The notes under the pieces were generated by a model that saw nothing but the letters and a program-made list of their open reading frames with translations, made no database searches and was not told where the DNA came from. Both the position numbers and the translations under genes were made by a program. A DNA stretch of 55,971 bases from Sphingomonas aurea (GTDB lineage: Bacteria > Pseudomonadota > Alphaproteobacteria > Sphingomonadales > Sphingomonadaceae), in assembly GCF_030678875.1 (NCBI RefSeq), contig NZ_JAUUDS010000012.1, forward strand, positions 1 through 55,971, written 5' to 3'. Positions 25,225 to 33,204 of the stretch are shown piece by piece (position 1 is the first letter of the stretch; every line of letters begins with the position of its first letter).

Positions 25225-25806
25225 ATGAAGCGTCTCGCCATCTATTGCGGTTCCGCCACGCCGGCCGATCCCCTCTATATCGACAACGCCCGGATGGTCG
25301 GCCGCACCCTTGCCCAGCGGGGCATCGGGGTCGTCTATGGCGGCGGGCGGCTGGGCCTGATGGGGGCGATCGCCGACAGTGCGCTGGCGGCGGGCGGCGA
25401 GGTGATCGGGGTGATCCCGCAGGCGCTCGTCGATGCCGAGGTCGCGCATCGCGGCCTGACCGAGCTGCACGTCGTGCCCGGCATGCACCAGCGCAAGCAG
25501 GCGTTCACCGACCTGGCCGACGGCTTCGTCACCCTGCCCGGCGGCACCGGCACGATGGACGAACTGTGGGAGGCGCTCAGCTGGGCACAGCTGGGCTATC
25601 ACGCCGATCCGGTAGGGCTGCTGAATCTCGCCGGCTATTATGACGAGCTGGTCGCGTTCTGGGCGAAGATGGGGCAGGTCGGCTTCCTCCGCCCGCAGCA
25701 CCGCGACCTGCTAATCGTGGCGGACACGCTCGACACGCTGCTGGACCGGATGGCCGCGCACCGGCCGACCCAGCCGATCGTGCGGATGTCCGCGTCGGAC
25801 CTTTGA
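25225..25806 (+). CDS. LOG-family protein (putative cytokinin riboside 5'-monophosphate phosphoribohydrolase)
   Basis: A 193-residue Rossmann-fold protein of the LOG/TIGR00730 family. The signature PGGTGTMDELWEAL is at about residues 98-111, and GGGRLGLMGAIADSAL, VIPQAL and HQRKQAF are the other conserved blocks. Family members release the base from nucleoside monophosphates; many are annotated as lysine decarboxylase by mistake. It sits between crtI and crtB and overlaps crtB by TTGA, so it is co-translated with a carotenoid enzyme, although no carotenoid role is known for LOG proteins. Start at Met 25225 gives MKRLAIYCGSATP, the usual N-terminus. Confidence 0.9.
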   Translation: MKRLAIYCGSATPADPLYIDNARMVGRTLAQRGIGVVYGGGRLGLMGAIADSALAAGGEVIGVIPQALVDAEVAHRGLTELHVVPGMHQRKQAFTDLADGFVTLPGGTGTMDELWEALSWAQLGYHADPVGLLNLAGYYDELVAFWAKMGQVGFLRPQHRDLLIVADTLDTLLDRMAAHRPTQPIVRMSASDL

Positions 25807-26750
25807 CCGGACCAGTCCCCTCGCGCGCCGAGATCGTCGACGCCGCGCGCCAGTCGATCGCGATCGGCTCGAAGAGCTTCGCCGCGGCCAGCCGGCTGTT
25901 CGATCCCGAGACGCGCGAGCGGGCATGGCTCCTCTATGCCTGGTGCCGGCGCTGCGACGATATCGCCGACGGGCAGGATCACGGCCATGGCATGACCGTG
26001 CTCCCGGGCGCGCAGGCGCGACTGGCCGAGCTGACCGCCAGGACCGAGGCGGCCCTGGCCGGCGAGCTCGTCGGCGACCCGCCCTTCGACGCGCTGCGCA
26101 TCGTCGTCGGCGAGACGGCAATGCCGCATGCCTGGCCGCGCGACCTGATCGCCGGCTTCGCGCTCGACGCGGCGGAGTGGCGGCCGCAGACCGAGAACGA
26201 CCTGTATCGCTACTGCTACCATGTCGCGGGCGTCGTCGGCTGCATGATGGCGGTGGTGATGGGCGTGTCGCCCGACGACGACGCGACGCTCGACCGGGCA
26301 TGCGACCTGGGGATGGCGTTCCAGCTGGCCAATATCGCGCGCGACCTGGCCGAGGATGACGCAGCCGGGCGCTGCTACCTGCCCGCCGAGTGGCTGGCGG
26401 AGGTCGGCCTCCCGGCGGGCGAGCAGCTCGACCTCGCCCGGCGCCCGCAGCTGGCGCTGCTCGCCCGGCGACTGGCCGAGCGCGCGGCTGCGTTCGAGGC
26501 GAGCGCGCGGCTCGGCACCCCGGCCCTGCCCTTCCGCGCCGCTTGGGCGGTGCTGGCGGCGGCGGCGATCTATGGCGCGATCGGCCGCGAGGTTGCGTCC
26601 CTCGGCGAACGGGCGTGGGACATGCGGGTCAGCACCGGCAAGGCGCAGAAGCTGCGCTTCATGGCGCGCGCCGCGCGGCAGGCGGCGATGCGTGCGCGGC
26701 TCTATTCGCCGGCACCGCGCGATACGCGGTTGTGGACGCGGCCTCGATAA
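25803..26750 (+). CDS. crtB: Phytoene synthase
   Basis: Condenses two geranylgeranyl diphosphates to phytoene. The 315-residue protein has both Asp-rich Mg-binding motifs: CRRCDDIADGQD near residue 52 and NIARDLAEDDAAGRCYLP near 178. GSKSFAAASRLFDPETRERAWLLY is the family N-terminal block. The start is TTG 25803, overlapping the LOG stop (TTGA); no ATG or GTG in frame gives a sensible N-terminus. With crtY and crtI this supplies GGPP to beta-carotene; crtE, crtZ and later hydroxylases are not in the window. Confidence 0.94.
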   Translation: MTGPVPSRAEIVDAARQSIAIGSKSFAAASRLFDPETRERAWLLYAWCRRCDDIADGQDHGHGMTVLPGAQARLAELTARTEAALAGELVGDPPFDALRIVVGETAMPHAWPRDLIAGFALDAAEWRPQTENDLYRYCYHVAGVVGCMMAVVMGVSPDDDATLDRACDLGMAFQLANIARDLAEDDAAGRCYLPAEWLAEVGLPAGEQLDLARRPQLALLARRLAERAAAFEASARLGTPALPFRAAWAVLAAAAIYGAIGREVASLGERAWDMRVSTGKAQKLRFMARAARQAAMRARLYSPAPRDTRLWTRPR

Positions 26751-26898
26751 AGGCGAGAGCGATCGACTTTGCAGGCGCGCCGCCCGGGGAACCGCCCCGC
26801 CCCAACCCCTCTCCTGAAGGGCAGGGGCCTTGTCACGTGCAGTCCTGATCGCATTTGCCTCTAGAGTGTGATCCACTCGGATCGAGCCAGCCACTTTG

Positions 26899-27002
26899 TC
26901 TCCCCGGCGGAGGCCGGCGCCCAGTTGGGAAGGCCGTCGTGACAACGTGCAACGTGCTTCATCACCATCCTCCCAACTAGACCCCGGCCTTCGCCGGGGA
27001 GG
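26899..27002. repeat. Long imperfect inverted repeat
   Basis: The left arm (26899-26933, starting TCTCCCCGGCGGAGGCCGG and ending AGTTGGGAAGG) pairs with the right arm (26965-27002, CCATCCTCCCAACTAG through CGCCGGGGAGG) over most of its length, with about 31 bases between. The GGCGGAGGCCGG / CCGGCCTTCGCCGG core resembles intergenic palindromes that recur in sphingomonad genomes. Confidence 0.65.
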
Positions 27003-27042
27003 TGCTTCAGTTTCGGTGGATCACGCTCCAGCAGACATCGTC

Positions 27043-27063
27043 ATGCCGGGACGAGCCCGGCAT
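27043..27063 (+). repeat. Dispersed palindromic repeat, copy 1
   Basis: ATGCCGGG (27043-27050), loop ACGAG, CCCGGCAT (27056-27063). The 21-base unit occurs again, as its exact reverse complement, at 54543-54563. Confidence 0.75.
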
Positions 27064-27099
27064 AACAGGAGATTCCGAGTATCCTCGCCCCGCCTCCGA

Positions 27100-28776
27100 T
27101 CAGCCCCCGGTATCGACGCCCCCCGACGACTCCGCCTTCACCGCGCCCGCGACCAGTCCGTCGAGCGTGCCGCCGTCGAAGCCCAGCTCCTTCATCAGCC
27201 CGTCGATCACCGGCGCCTGCGCACGGTAGCGGAGCGCCGCAGCCACCGCGGAGTTGGCGAGGTTGCCGTCGCCGCCCGCCGCCGCCACGCCGTTCGCGCC
27301 CGAACCGCCGACCCCCAGTCCGTCGACCTGGACGATGCGGATGCTGTCGATCGCCTCCAGCGGGCGCGCCGCCTCGCGCACCAAGTCTGGCAGCACCTTC
27401 AGGAGCGCCATCTTGGTCTGGAGCGACACCTGATCCGACGACAGCAGGTTCGCCGCCTCGTTCACCGCGCGCTGGCCTGCCGCCTCCACCTCGAAACGGA
27501 CGCGGGCGGCGTCAGCGCGCAGCTTCTCCGCCTCCGCCTCGCCCTCCGCGGCGGCGCGCAGCGCGGCGGCGCGGTCGGTGGCGGCCTGCGCTTCGGCCTC
27601 GGCCTGGACCTTCACGCCGATGGCGGCGCGCTCCGCCTCGCGCGCGGCGTCGATCAGCTCGATCCGCTTGGAGCGTTCGGCAACCTCGGTCTCGCGCGCG
27701 GTGACGACCTTCTCCTCGGCCGACACCGCCTCGGCACGGGCCTGATCGGCCTCCGCCTTGGCCTGGCTCTCCTGCCGGCTCTTGTTCTGCACGGCGATCT
27801 GCTGCTCCTGCCGGGCGATCTCGATCGCCTGCGCCTGGGCGATGCGCGCCTGCTGGATCGCGCGATCCGCCTCGATCTGCGCGGAGTCGGTCTGCTGCTT
27901 GGCGAGGATGCGCGCCTGATCGGCCTCACGCTGGCGTTCGGTCTGCTGACGCGCGACCTCGGACGCCTGTTCGGCGCGGCGCACCTCCAGTTCACGCTCC
28001 TGCTCCAGTCGGGCGAACTCGGCGTCGCGGGCGATGGTGAAGCTGGTGCGCGACGCCTCGAGATTCTTCGCCTCGATCTGCACGCGCGTGTCCTGCTCGA
28101 TGTCGTTGCGCGCCTTCTTGCGCAGCTCGATCTGCTCCGTCAGCTTGGTCAGGCCCTCGGCGTCGAAGGCGTTGTTGGCGTTGAAATGCTCGATAGAGGT
28201 CTGGTCGAGCCCGGTCAGCGACACGCTCTCCAGCTCCAGCCCGTTCATCGCCAGGTCGGCGGACGAGACCTGCTGCACCTTCTGGACGAAGTCGCTGCGC
28301 TGTTCGTGCAGCTGGTTCATCGTCATCCCCGCCGCGACCGAGCGCAGCGCGTCGACGAACTTGCCCTCGACCAGCTCCTTCAGCGCCTCCGGATGCATGG
28401 TCCGCTGACCCAGCGTCTGCGCCGCGACCGCCAGCGCCTCGCGGTCGGGGCGGACGCGGACGTAGAACTCGGCCCGCACGTCGATGCGCAGCCGATCGAG
28501 GGTGATGAGCGCGTCGCCGTTGCGCCGCTCCACCGCCAGCCGCACGGTGTTCATGTTGACCGGCATCGTCTCGTGCAGCACCGGCAGCACCAGCGCGCCG
28601 CCGTTCATCACGACCTTTTCCCCGCCGAAGCCGGTACGGACGAAGGCGATCTCCTTCGACGCGCGCTTGTAGAGGCGCGCCATGACGATGCCGATGATGA
28701 GCAGCGCGAGGAGCGGCACGCCGGCATAGATCAGCACGCTGGTCAGGCCCGAGGAGGTGGTGGCGACAGGGTTCAT
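27100..28776 (-). CDS. Flotillin-like membrane protein, YqiK type
   Basis: A 558-residue flotillin/SPFH protein. An N-terminal membrane segment (about residues 12-35) is followed by the SPFH/Band 7 domain (RTGFGGEKVVMNGGALVLPVLHE to about residue 210) and a very long Glu/Ala/Arg/Gln-rich coiled coil (about 215-450). A C-terminal segment is rich in Gly and Ala. Flotillins scaffold ordered membrane patches and influence secretion or signalling. The ATG shares a base with the stop of the upstream gene (TGATG), which makes a YqiJ-YqiK pair as in Escherichia coli. The frame also opens one codon earlier at TTG, less likely. Very few cysteines. Confidence 0.9.
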   Translation of the reverse strand: MNPVATTSSGLTSVLIYAGVPLLALLIIGIVMARLYKRASKEIAFVRTGFGGEKVVMNGGALVLPVLHETMPVNMNTVRLAVERRNGDALITLDRLRIDVRAEFYVRVRPDREALAVAAQTLGQRTMHPEALKELVEGKFVDALRSVAAGMTMNQLHEQRSDFVQKVQQVSSADLAMNGLELESVSLTGLDQTSIEHFNANNAFDAEGLTKLTEQIELRKKARNDIEQDTRVQIEAKNLEASRTSFTIARDAEFARLEQERELEVRRAEQASEVARQQTERQREADQARILAKQQTDSAQIEADRAIQQARIAQAQAIEIARQEQQIAVQNKSRQESQAKAEADQARAEAVSAEEKVVTARETEVAERSKRIELIDAAREAERAAIGVKVQAEAEAQAATDRAAALRAAAEGEAEAEKLRADAARVRFEVEAAGQRAVNEAANLLSSDQVSLQTKMALLKVLPDLVREAARPLEAIDSIRIVQVDGLGVGGSGANGVAAAGGDGNLANSAVAAALRYRAQAPVIDGLMKELGFDGGTLDGLVAGAVKAESSGGVDTGG

Positions 28777-29393
28777 CAATCGATCCAGTTGCTGAGGCGG
28801 GGGGAGTCGTGGAGGATGGCGCGGAACCGCTCACCCTCGCGCCGGACGAGGCGGACGGTGTCGCCCTCCTCGAACACGGCGGCGGGATCGTTCGGCTCGA
28901 CCAGGACGTGATGCGCCTGCCCGTGCGGGTCGAGGACGCGGGTGCGGGCGGGCGAGCCGTCGCGGGCGCGGCCGACGGTGATGGTGCCGGCGCGGCCGAT
29001 CAGCTCGTCCAGATCGACCGCGCTGGTCTGGTCGTGCGGCATGATCCGGGCGAGCCCGCGGCCGAGCACCGCCGTCACCGGCAGCGCCAGCACCGCCGCG
29101 CCGGGCACCGCGGCGAGCGATGGCAGCATCCGGCCGAGCAACGCCTCGGCGATCTGCTGCCCGGCCAGCCCGATGATGCCGAAGGCGGTCAGGAAGGCGA
29201 TCAGCGTGACGAGGAGCGGCACCCGGCCGACACCCAGCCAGCCGAGCAGTCCGTCATGGTCGAAATGGACGTCCAGATGCAGGTCGAGCCCGCTCACCCC
29301 CAGCCCGATCGCCTCGATCACGCCAATCGCCAGCATCAGGGTGAGCGCGGCCGAGAAGACGATCGTCTCCGGCGCGGTCAACCATTCCAGCAT
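28776..29393 (-). CDS. YqiJ-type membrane protein with OB-fold domain
   Basis: A 205-residue protein with about four hydrophobic helices in the first 125 residues (for example VFSAALTLMLAIGVIEAIGL and LLVTLIAFLTAFGIIGLAGQ). A soluble C-terminal domain (about 130-205) reads as an OB fold: DLDELIGRAGTITVGRARDG, then RVLDPHGQAHHVLVEPND and GDTVRLVRRE. This is the NfeD-like companion of flotillins, encoded directly upstream of one here with one shared base. It probably regulates or anchors the flotillin assembly in the inner membrane. Confidence 0.85.
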   Translation of the reverse strand: MLEWLTAPETIVFSAALTLMLAIGVIEAIGLGVSGLDLHLDVHFDHDGLLGWLGVGRVPLLVTLIAFLTAFGIIGLAGQQIAEALLGRMLPSLAAVPGAAVLALPVTAVLGRGLARIMPHDQTSAVDLDELIGRAGTITVGRARDGSPARTRVLDPHGQAHHVLVEPNDPAAVFEEGDTVRLVRREGERFRAILHDSPRLSNWID

Positions 29394-29461
29394 CGCAGAT
29401 ACCCCCGGCCGCCGATGCTAGCGGTCGGACGGACCGGGTCAATGCGGAACGACCGCAGACG

Positions 29462-29692
29462 TCAGCCGCGTGGTTTGACCTTTGACGCATCGGCCATCTG
29501 CACGCCTGCACGGCGGCAGTCGGCGCCGATCACCGGATAGGGGACATCGGTGTTGCGGGCGATCTGCTCTGGGAGGGCAGCGCGGCACGCTGCCATGGTC
29601 GAGTAGCGGACCGGAATCACCCGCGCGTCGGTGCATTGCTCGCTGCCGTCACCGCATCCCAGGATGGCCATCACGAAGAACATCGGGCCCAT
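29462..29692 (-). CDS. Small Cys-containing protein of unknown function
   Basis: A 76-residue protein starting MGPMFFVMAILGCGDGSEQC with Cys at 13, 20, 36 and 59. The first 12 residues are hydrophobic, so it may be a short signal peptide or lipoprotein-like N-terminus (ILGC), with the other three Cys free to form a disulfide. GGAAA precedes the ATG. It diverges from the ABC exporter gene. I do not recognise a named family; the pattern of spaced Cys and an AACRAALPEQIARN helix looks conserved-hypothetical. Existence is moderately supported by the start signal and by codon bias. Confidence 0.6.
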   Translation of the reverse strand: MGPMFFVMAILGCGDGSEQCTDARVIPVRYSTMAACRAALPEQIARNTDVPYPVIGADCRRAGVQMADASKVKPRG

Positions 29693-29814
29693 GGCTGATT
29701 TCCCTTCGCATCCAGAACCATCGGCCGCGACGAACGGTTCCGGGCGCGCGCCCGGCGCGGCTTGACGGCGCCGTCCCGTAATGGACCATTGCGCCGCGCG
29801 GGTCGCGCGCCGAC

Positions 29815-31665
29815 ATGAGGGCGCAGATGCCGCCCAACGCCACCCCCCTCGCCCTTCCCGCCTCTCCGCCCGAGCGACCGCTGCTGCCGACGCTGCGGCG
29901 GTTCCTGCCCTATCTGTGGCCGGCCGGGGAGCCGATGCTGCGCGCGCGGATCGCGGGCGCGATGCTGCTGGTGGTCTGCTCGAAGCTGATCCAGGTGTTC
30001 GGCGCGGCCTATACGCTGAAATATGCGGTCGACCGGATGGCGGTGGGCGACCGGTCGGCGGTCACGCTCGTCGTCCTGCTGGTCGTGGCCTATGCCGCCT
30101 CGCGCTTCGGGACGACGCTGTTCGACAATCTGCGCAACGCGGTGTTCGAGCGGGTCGGGCAGGATGCGACGCGGCGATTGGCCGCCGACGTGTTCCGCCA
30201 CCTGCACGGCCTGTCACTGCGCTTCCACCTGGAGCGCCGCACCGGCGCGGTCACCAAGGTGGTCGAGCGCGGCACCAAGAGCATCGACACGATGCTCTAT
30301 TTCCTCCTCTTCAACATCGCGCCGACCGTGCTGGAACTGGGGCTGGTGCTGGGCATCTTCTGGCACGGCTTCGGCCCTTGGCTGGTGGCGGCGACAGTGG
30401 CGATGGTCGCGGTGTATATCTGGTTCACCCGCATCGTCACCGACTGGCGCAATGCGCTGCGGACGCGGATGAACGACCTCGATACCGGCGCGGTGGCGCA
30501 CGCGGTCGACTCGCTCCTGAACTTCGAGACGGTGAAGTATTTCGGCGCCGAGGCGCGCGAGGCGCGCCGCTACGAGGCCGCCGTCGACGCCTATGCCCGC
30601 GCCGCCACCAAGTCGGAGAATTCGCTGGCCTGGCTGAACGTCGGCCAGGCGGCGATCACCAACATGATGCTGGGCGGCGGCATGGCCTTCGTCGCCTGGG
30701 GGTGGAGCCGCGGCAGCTTCTCGGCGGGCGACGTGGTGTTCGTGTCGACGCTGCTGGCGCAGCTGTTCCGCCCGCTCGACCTGCTCGGCATGGTCTATCG
30801 CACGATCCGGCAGGGCGCGATCGACATGGCGAGCATGTTCGACCTTATCGACACCCGCGCCGAGGTGGTCGACACGCCCGGCGCCCCGCCGCTGGCGATC
30901 ACGCGCGGCGCCGTCCGGTTCGAGGGCGTCCGCTTCGGCTACGACCCCGACCGTGCCATCCTGAAGGGGCTGGACCTCGACATCCCGGCGGGCAGCACCG
31001 TGGCGGTGGTCGGCGCGTCGGGCGCGGGAAAGTCGACGCTCGCGCGGCTGCTCTACCGCTTCTACGACGTCGATGCCGGGCGCATCACGATCGACGGACA
31101 GGACATCCGCGCGGTCACGCAAGGGTCGCTGCGCGCCGCGATCGGCATCGTGCCGCAGGACACGGTGCTGTTCAACGACACGATCGGCTACAACATCGCC
31201 TATGGTCGAGAGGGTGCGGGCGATACCGACGTCCGTCGCGCCGCGGAGAGCGCCGCCATCGCCGGCTTCATCGAGCGCCAGCCGGAAGGCTACGCCACCC
31301 GCGTCGGCGAGCGTGGCCTGAAGCTGTCCGGCGGCGAGAAGCAGCGTGTGGCGATCGCGCGCACGCTGCTGAAGAACCCGCCGGTTCTGATCCTGGACGA
31401 GGCGACCAGCGCGCTCGACAGCCGGACCGAGGCGGACATCCTCGACACGCTTGAGGCGGTCGAGCGCGGGCGGACCACCATCGTCATCGCCCACCGCCTG
31501 TCGACGGTGGTCGGCGCCGACCGCATCGTCGTGCTCGACGACGGCCGCGTGGCAGAGAGCGGCACCCATGCCGAACTACTGCGCCGCGGCGGGCTGTATG
31601 CGGCGATGTGGAACCGCCAGGCCGCCGAGCGTGCGCGCGGCGACGAGGCGGTGGCGGCGGAGTAG
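29815..31665 (+). CDS. Atm1/HMT1-type ABC exporter
   Basis: A 616-residue half-transporter: an N-terminal region, six membrane helices (about residues 45-330) and an ATPase domain (about 360-595). The ATPase has Walker A VGASGAGKSTLARLLYRFYD, Q-loop IVPQDTVLFNDTI, signature LSGGEKQRVAIARTLL, Walker B VLILDEATSALD and H-loop AHRLSTV. The NFETVKYFGAEAREARRYEAA and MNDLDTGAVAHAVDSLLN segments in the membrane part are hallmarks of the Atm1 group, which exports glutathione- or sulfur-linked compounds and detoxifies metals. Start at 29815 or at 29827 (second Met). Homodimer in the inner membrane. The substrate cannot be read. Confidence 0.93.
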   Translation: MRAQMPPNATPLALPASPPERPLLPTLRRFLPYLWPAGEPMLRARIAGAMLLVVCSKLIQVFGAAYTLKYAVDRMAVGDRSAVTLVVLLVVAYAASRFGTTLFDNLRNAVFERVGQDATRRLAADVFRHLHGLSLRFHLERRTGAVTKVVERGTKSIDTMLYFLLFNIAPTVLELGLVLGIFWHGFGPWLVAATVAMVAVYIWFTRIVTDWRNALRTRMNDLDTGAVAHAVDSLLNFETVKYFGAEAREARRYEAAVDAYARAATKSENSLAWLNVGQAAITNMMLGGGMAFVAWGWSRGSFSAGDVVFVSTLLAQLFRPLDLLGMVYRTIRQGAIDMASMFDLIDTRAEVVDTPGAPPLAITRGAVRFEGVRFGYDPDRAILKGLDLDIPAGSTVAVVGASGAGKSTLARLLYRFYDVDAGRITIDGQDIRAVTQGSLRAAIGIVPQDTVLFNDTIGYNIAYGREGAGDTDVRRAAESAAIAGFIERQPEGYATRVGERGLKLSGGEKQRVAIARTLLKNPPVLILDEATSALDSRTEADILDTLEAVERGRTTIVIAHRLSTVVGADRIVVLDDGRVAESGTHAELLRRGGLYAAMWNRQAAERARGDEAVAAE

Positions 31666-31667
31666 CC

Positions 31668-31940
31668 CTATCGCAGCAGGTCGCGATATTCCGGGTGCCG
31701 CTCGATATAGGCGCGCACGAAGGAGCATTGCGGCACCACCTTCAGCCCCTGGTCGCGCGCATCGTCGAGGGCGCCGCGCACCAGCCGCGTGCCCACGCCC
31801 CGCCCTTCGATCGCCGGCGGCACGACGGTGTGGGTAAAGACGATCGTATCCCCCTCGCGCTGATAGGCGGCAACGGCACGCTCGCCGTCGACGTCGAGGA
31901 CATATTCCTGTTCGGAGCGATTGTTCGTGATCTGCTGCAT
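31668..31940 (-). CDS. GNAT-like acetyltransferase, YjdJ/PF14542 type
   Basis: A minimal 90-residue GNAT fold starting MQQITNNRSEQEYVL. YQREGDTIVFTHTVVP forms the strands, then AIEGRGVGTRLVRGALDDARDQGL is the acetyl-CoA binding loop (R-G-x-G-T) and helix, and VVPQCSFVRAYIERHPEY the final block with the family Cys. These small proteins acetylate unknown targets. The frame extends upstream to 32258 without support; this Met gives the family's usual length. It ends 3 bases after the convergent exporter stop. Confidence 0.87.
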   Translation of the reverse strand: MQQITNNRSEQEYVLDVDGERAVAAYQREGDTIVFTHTVVPPAIEGRGVGTRLVRGALDDARDQGLKVVPQCSFVRAYIERHPEYRDLLR

Positions 31941-31995
31941 CGCTCCACAACGCGGCGACGGCGAACCCGCTCCCGGCGCAAATCGGGTCGAATGC

Positions 31996-32038
31996 GCGGA
32001 ACCGGACACTACACACCCCCTTGCGTGTCCGGTTCCGC
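31996..32038. repeat. Inverted repeat between the GNAT and PadR genes
   Basis: GCGGAACCGGACAC (31996-32009) and GTGTCCGGTTCCGC (32025-32038) form a perfect 14-bp stem with a 15-base loop. It lies in the divergent promoter region of the GNAT gene and the PadR gene. Confidence 0.7.
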
Positions 32039-32112
32039 CGCCGCTCGCGAACCGCGAGGCGGGTTGCAGCGGCGTGGAGCGATCGGGGCATGGCACCGGT
32101 GTAGCAGGGCCG

Positions 32113-32144
32113 GCCGGGTGTAGGACACGCCGGGTGTAGGACAC
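32113..32144. repeat. Tandem 16-base repeat
   Basis: GCCGGGTGTAGGACAC occurs twice head to tail (32113-32128 and 32129-32144) without a mismatch. Its GGACAC end recurs in the stem of the inverted repeat at 31996-32038. Confidence 0.8.
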
Positions 32145-32172
32145 GGGGCCGCACCGAGCGCGCTGGACCCTC

Positions 32173-32201
32173 TTGACCGGCAACTCTACCATGGTAGAGT
32201 T
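32173..32201 (+). promoter_or_regulatory. PadR promoter with perfect 20-bp palindromic operator
   Basis: TTGACC (32173-32178) and TAGAGT (32195-32200) are spaced by 16 bases. The perfect palindrome AACTCTACCATGGTAGAGTT (32182-32201) covers the spacer and the -10 element, so a protein bound here would block RNA polymerase. The start ATG at 32207 coincides with the expected transcription start, predicting a leaderless mRNA. Confidence 0.7.
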
Positions 32202-32206
32202 AAGCG

Positions 32207-32509
32207 ATGCAGCGCGTACGGCCACCATCGAAGCAGACGCTCGCCGTGCTGGACGCACTGGCCCGTCGACCGGGCGAGTGGCGCTACGGCCTCGAGCTTG
32301 CCAGGCTCACCGGACTGAAGTCCGGGTCGCTCTATCCCATCCTGATCCGCTGCGCCGAGCGCGGGCTGGTCGAGGCGGAGTGGCTGGCACCGACCGAGGT
32401 CGGGCGGCCGCCGCGCCATGCCTATCGCATCCTCGCCGCCGGTCTCGCCGCGTTGCGGTCATCGGCCACGACTGGCGGCGCCTCTTCGTTCAAGGAGCAA
32501 CTGGCATGA
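32207..32509 (+). CDS. PadR-family transcriptional regulator
   Basis: A 100-residue winged-helix protein. SKQTLAVLDALARRPGEWRYGLELARLTGLKSGSLYPILIRCAERG is the PadR helix-turn-helix with the characteristic GSLYPIL recognition helix. VEAEW and GRPPRHAYRI form the wing. The C-terminal dimer helix is short, as in the small PadR subgroup. It sits directly behind a 20-bp palindrome, expected to be its own operator. The start ATG lies six bases after the palindrome. It overlaps the membrane protein gene by ATGA, the usual regulator-membrane-partner arrangement of this subgroup, so the two act together. The ligand is unknown. Confidence 0.9.
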   Translation: MQRVRPPSKQTLAVLDALARRPGEWRYGLELARLTGLKSGSLYPILIRCAERGLVEAEWLAPTEVGRPPRHAYRILAAGLAALRSSATTGGASSFKEQLA

Positions 32510-33081
32510 GCGGCCTCAACGGATTGGCACGCCTCATCCTGCGCCTCGCCAACTGGATCGCCGGCCGCGATCGAGAGGAATGGGTGCTCGCCATGGTCGC
32601 GGAAACCGATGCCGCCGGCGGTCACGGACCGGCCTGGGCGCTCGGCTGTCTGTACGCCGCGGCGAAGGACAGGATGGCGCGCGACCTGTGGTTCGTCGCC
32701 GCGCTGTTCGCGCTGCCCGTCTTTGCCATTGTGCTGAGCTTCTCGGTCGGCGCTGCCATCCTCGTGGGTGCACGCACGATCGGGATTTCGGACATGGCGG
32801 TAATTCCGCTGATGTTTTCCGGAAGCCTAGTCGCGGGGTTGATGCTGGGCAGGATGCGTCCCGCTTACCCGCCGATCGCTGTCGGAACGGTGGCGTTCGT
32901 CGTCCATCAGGCCATCCCCCTCCTCCTGATGTGGGCGGCGTTCGGCCGGTTGATGCCGTTCTGGTCACCCAACATGACCATCTACAACCTGCCGGCCCCG
33001 ACGGGTCTGCTAGTCAGCTGGCTGATCTGGGTGGCAGCGACTTGGTGGGGTGGAGGGACGCGGCGGGGCGCGATCGCGTAG
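32506..33081 (+). CDS. Membrane partner protein of the PadR regulator
   Basis: A 191-residue protein. The N-terminal 60 residues are soluble and contain the REEWVLAMVAETDA and WALGCLYAAAKDRMARD blocks, which recur in membrane proteins paired with PadR or related regulators. Four hydrophobic helices follow (about 62-85, 93-112, 120-140, 160-180). AAGGAG precedes the ATG, and the ATGA overlap couples it to the regulator. I know of no enzymatic function; control of the pair by PadR is inferred from the overlap. Confidence 0.75.
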   Translation: MSGLNGLARLILRLANWIAGRDREEWVLAMVAETDAAGGHGPAWALGCLYAAAKDRMARDLWFVAALFALPVFAIVLSFSVGAAILVGARTIGISDMAVIPLMFSGSLVAGLMLGRMRPAYPPIAVGTVAFVVHQAIPLLLMWAAFGRLMPFWSPNMTIYNLPAPTGLLVSWLIWVAATWWGGGTRRGAIA

Positions 33082-33204
33082 GACCGATCCTCCCGGCCAA
33101 GCCCGCCCCGCCCCTACATGGCCCGGGATCGGCCATGCCCCCATGCCCACGCTCCAGCCTGTCCTCGGCGTCTCGCCATTTCGCAGGTGCTGGCGGGAAG
33201 ACCC

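Larger units (their letters stand above)
26751..27099. other. Non-coding, repeat-rich intergenic region
   Basis: About 350 bases between crtB and the convergent flotillin gene. It holds a small hairpin (CCCCT 26806-26810 with AGGGG 26823-26827), a long imperfect inverted repeat at 26899-27002 and a palindromic repeat at 27043-27063. No gene is supported: the long plus-strand frame that starts here is antisense to the flotillin gene. Confidence 0.7.

Noticed and set aside
26896..28911. A 671-residue plus-strand frame
   Set aside because: It is antisense to the flotillin-like gene and its Leu/Arg-rich wording is the shadow of the coiled coil.
29742..29757. Perfect 16-base palindrome CCGGGCGCGCGCCCGG upstream of the Atm1-like gene
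   Set aside because: Made only of G and C in a GC-rich spacer, so chance is likely and no binding family is suggested.
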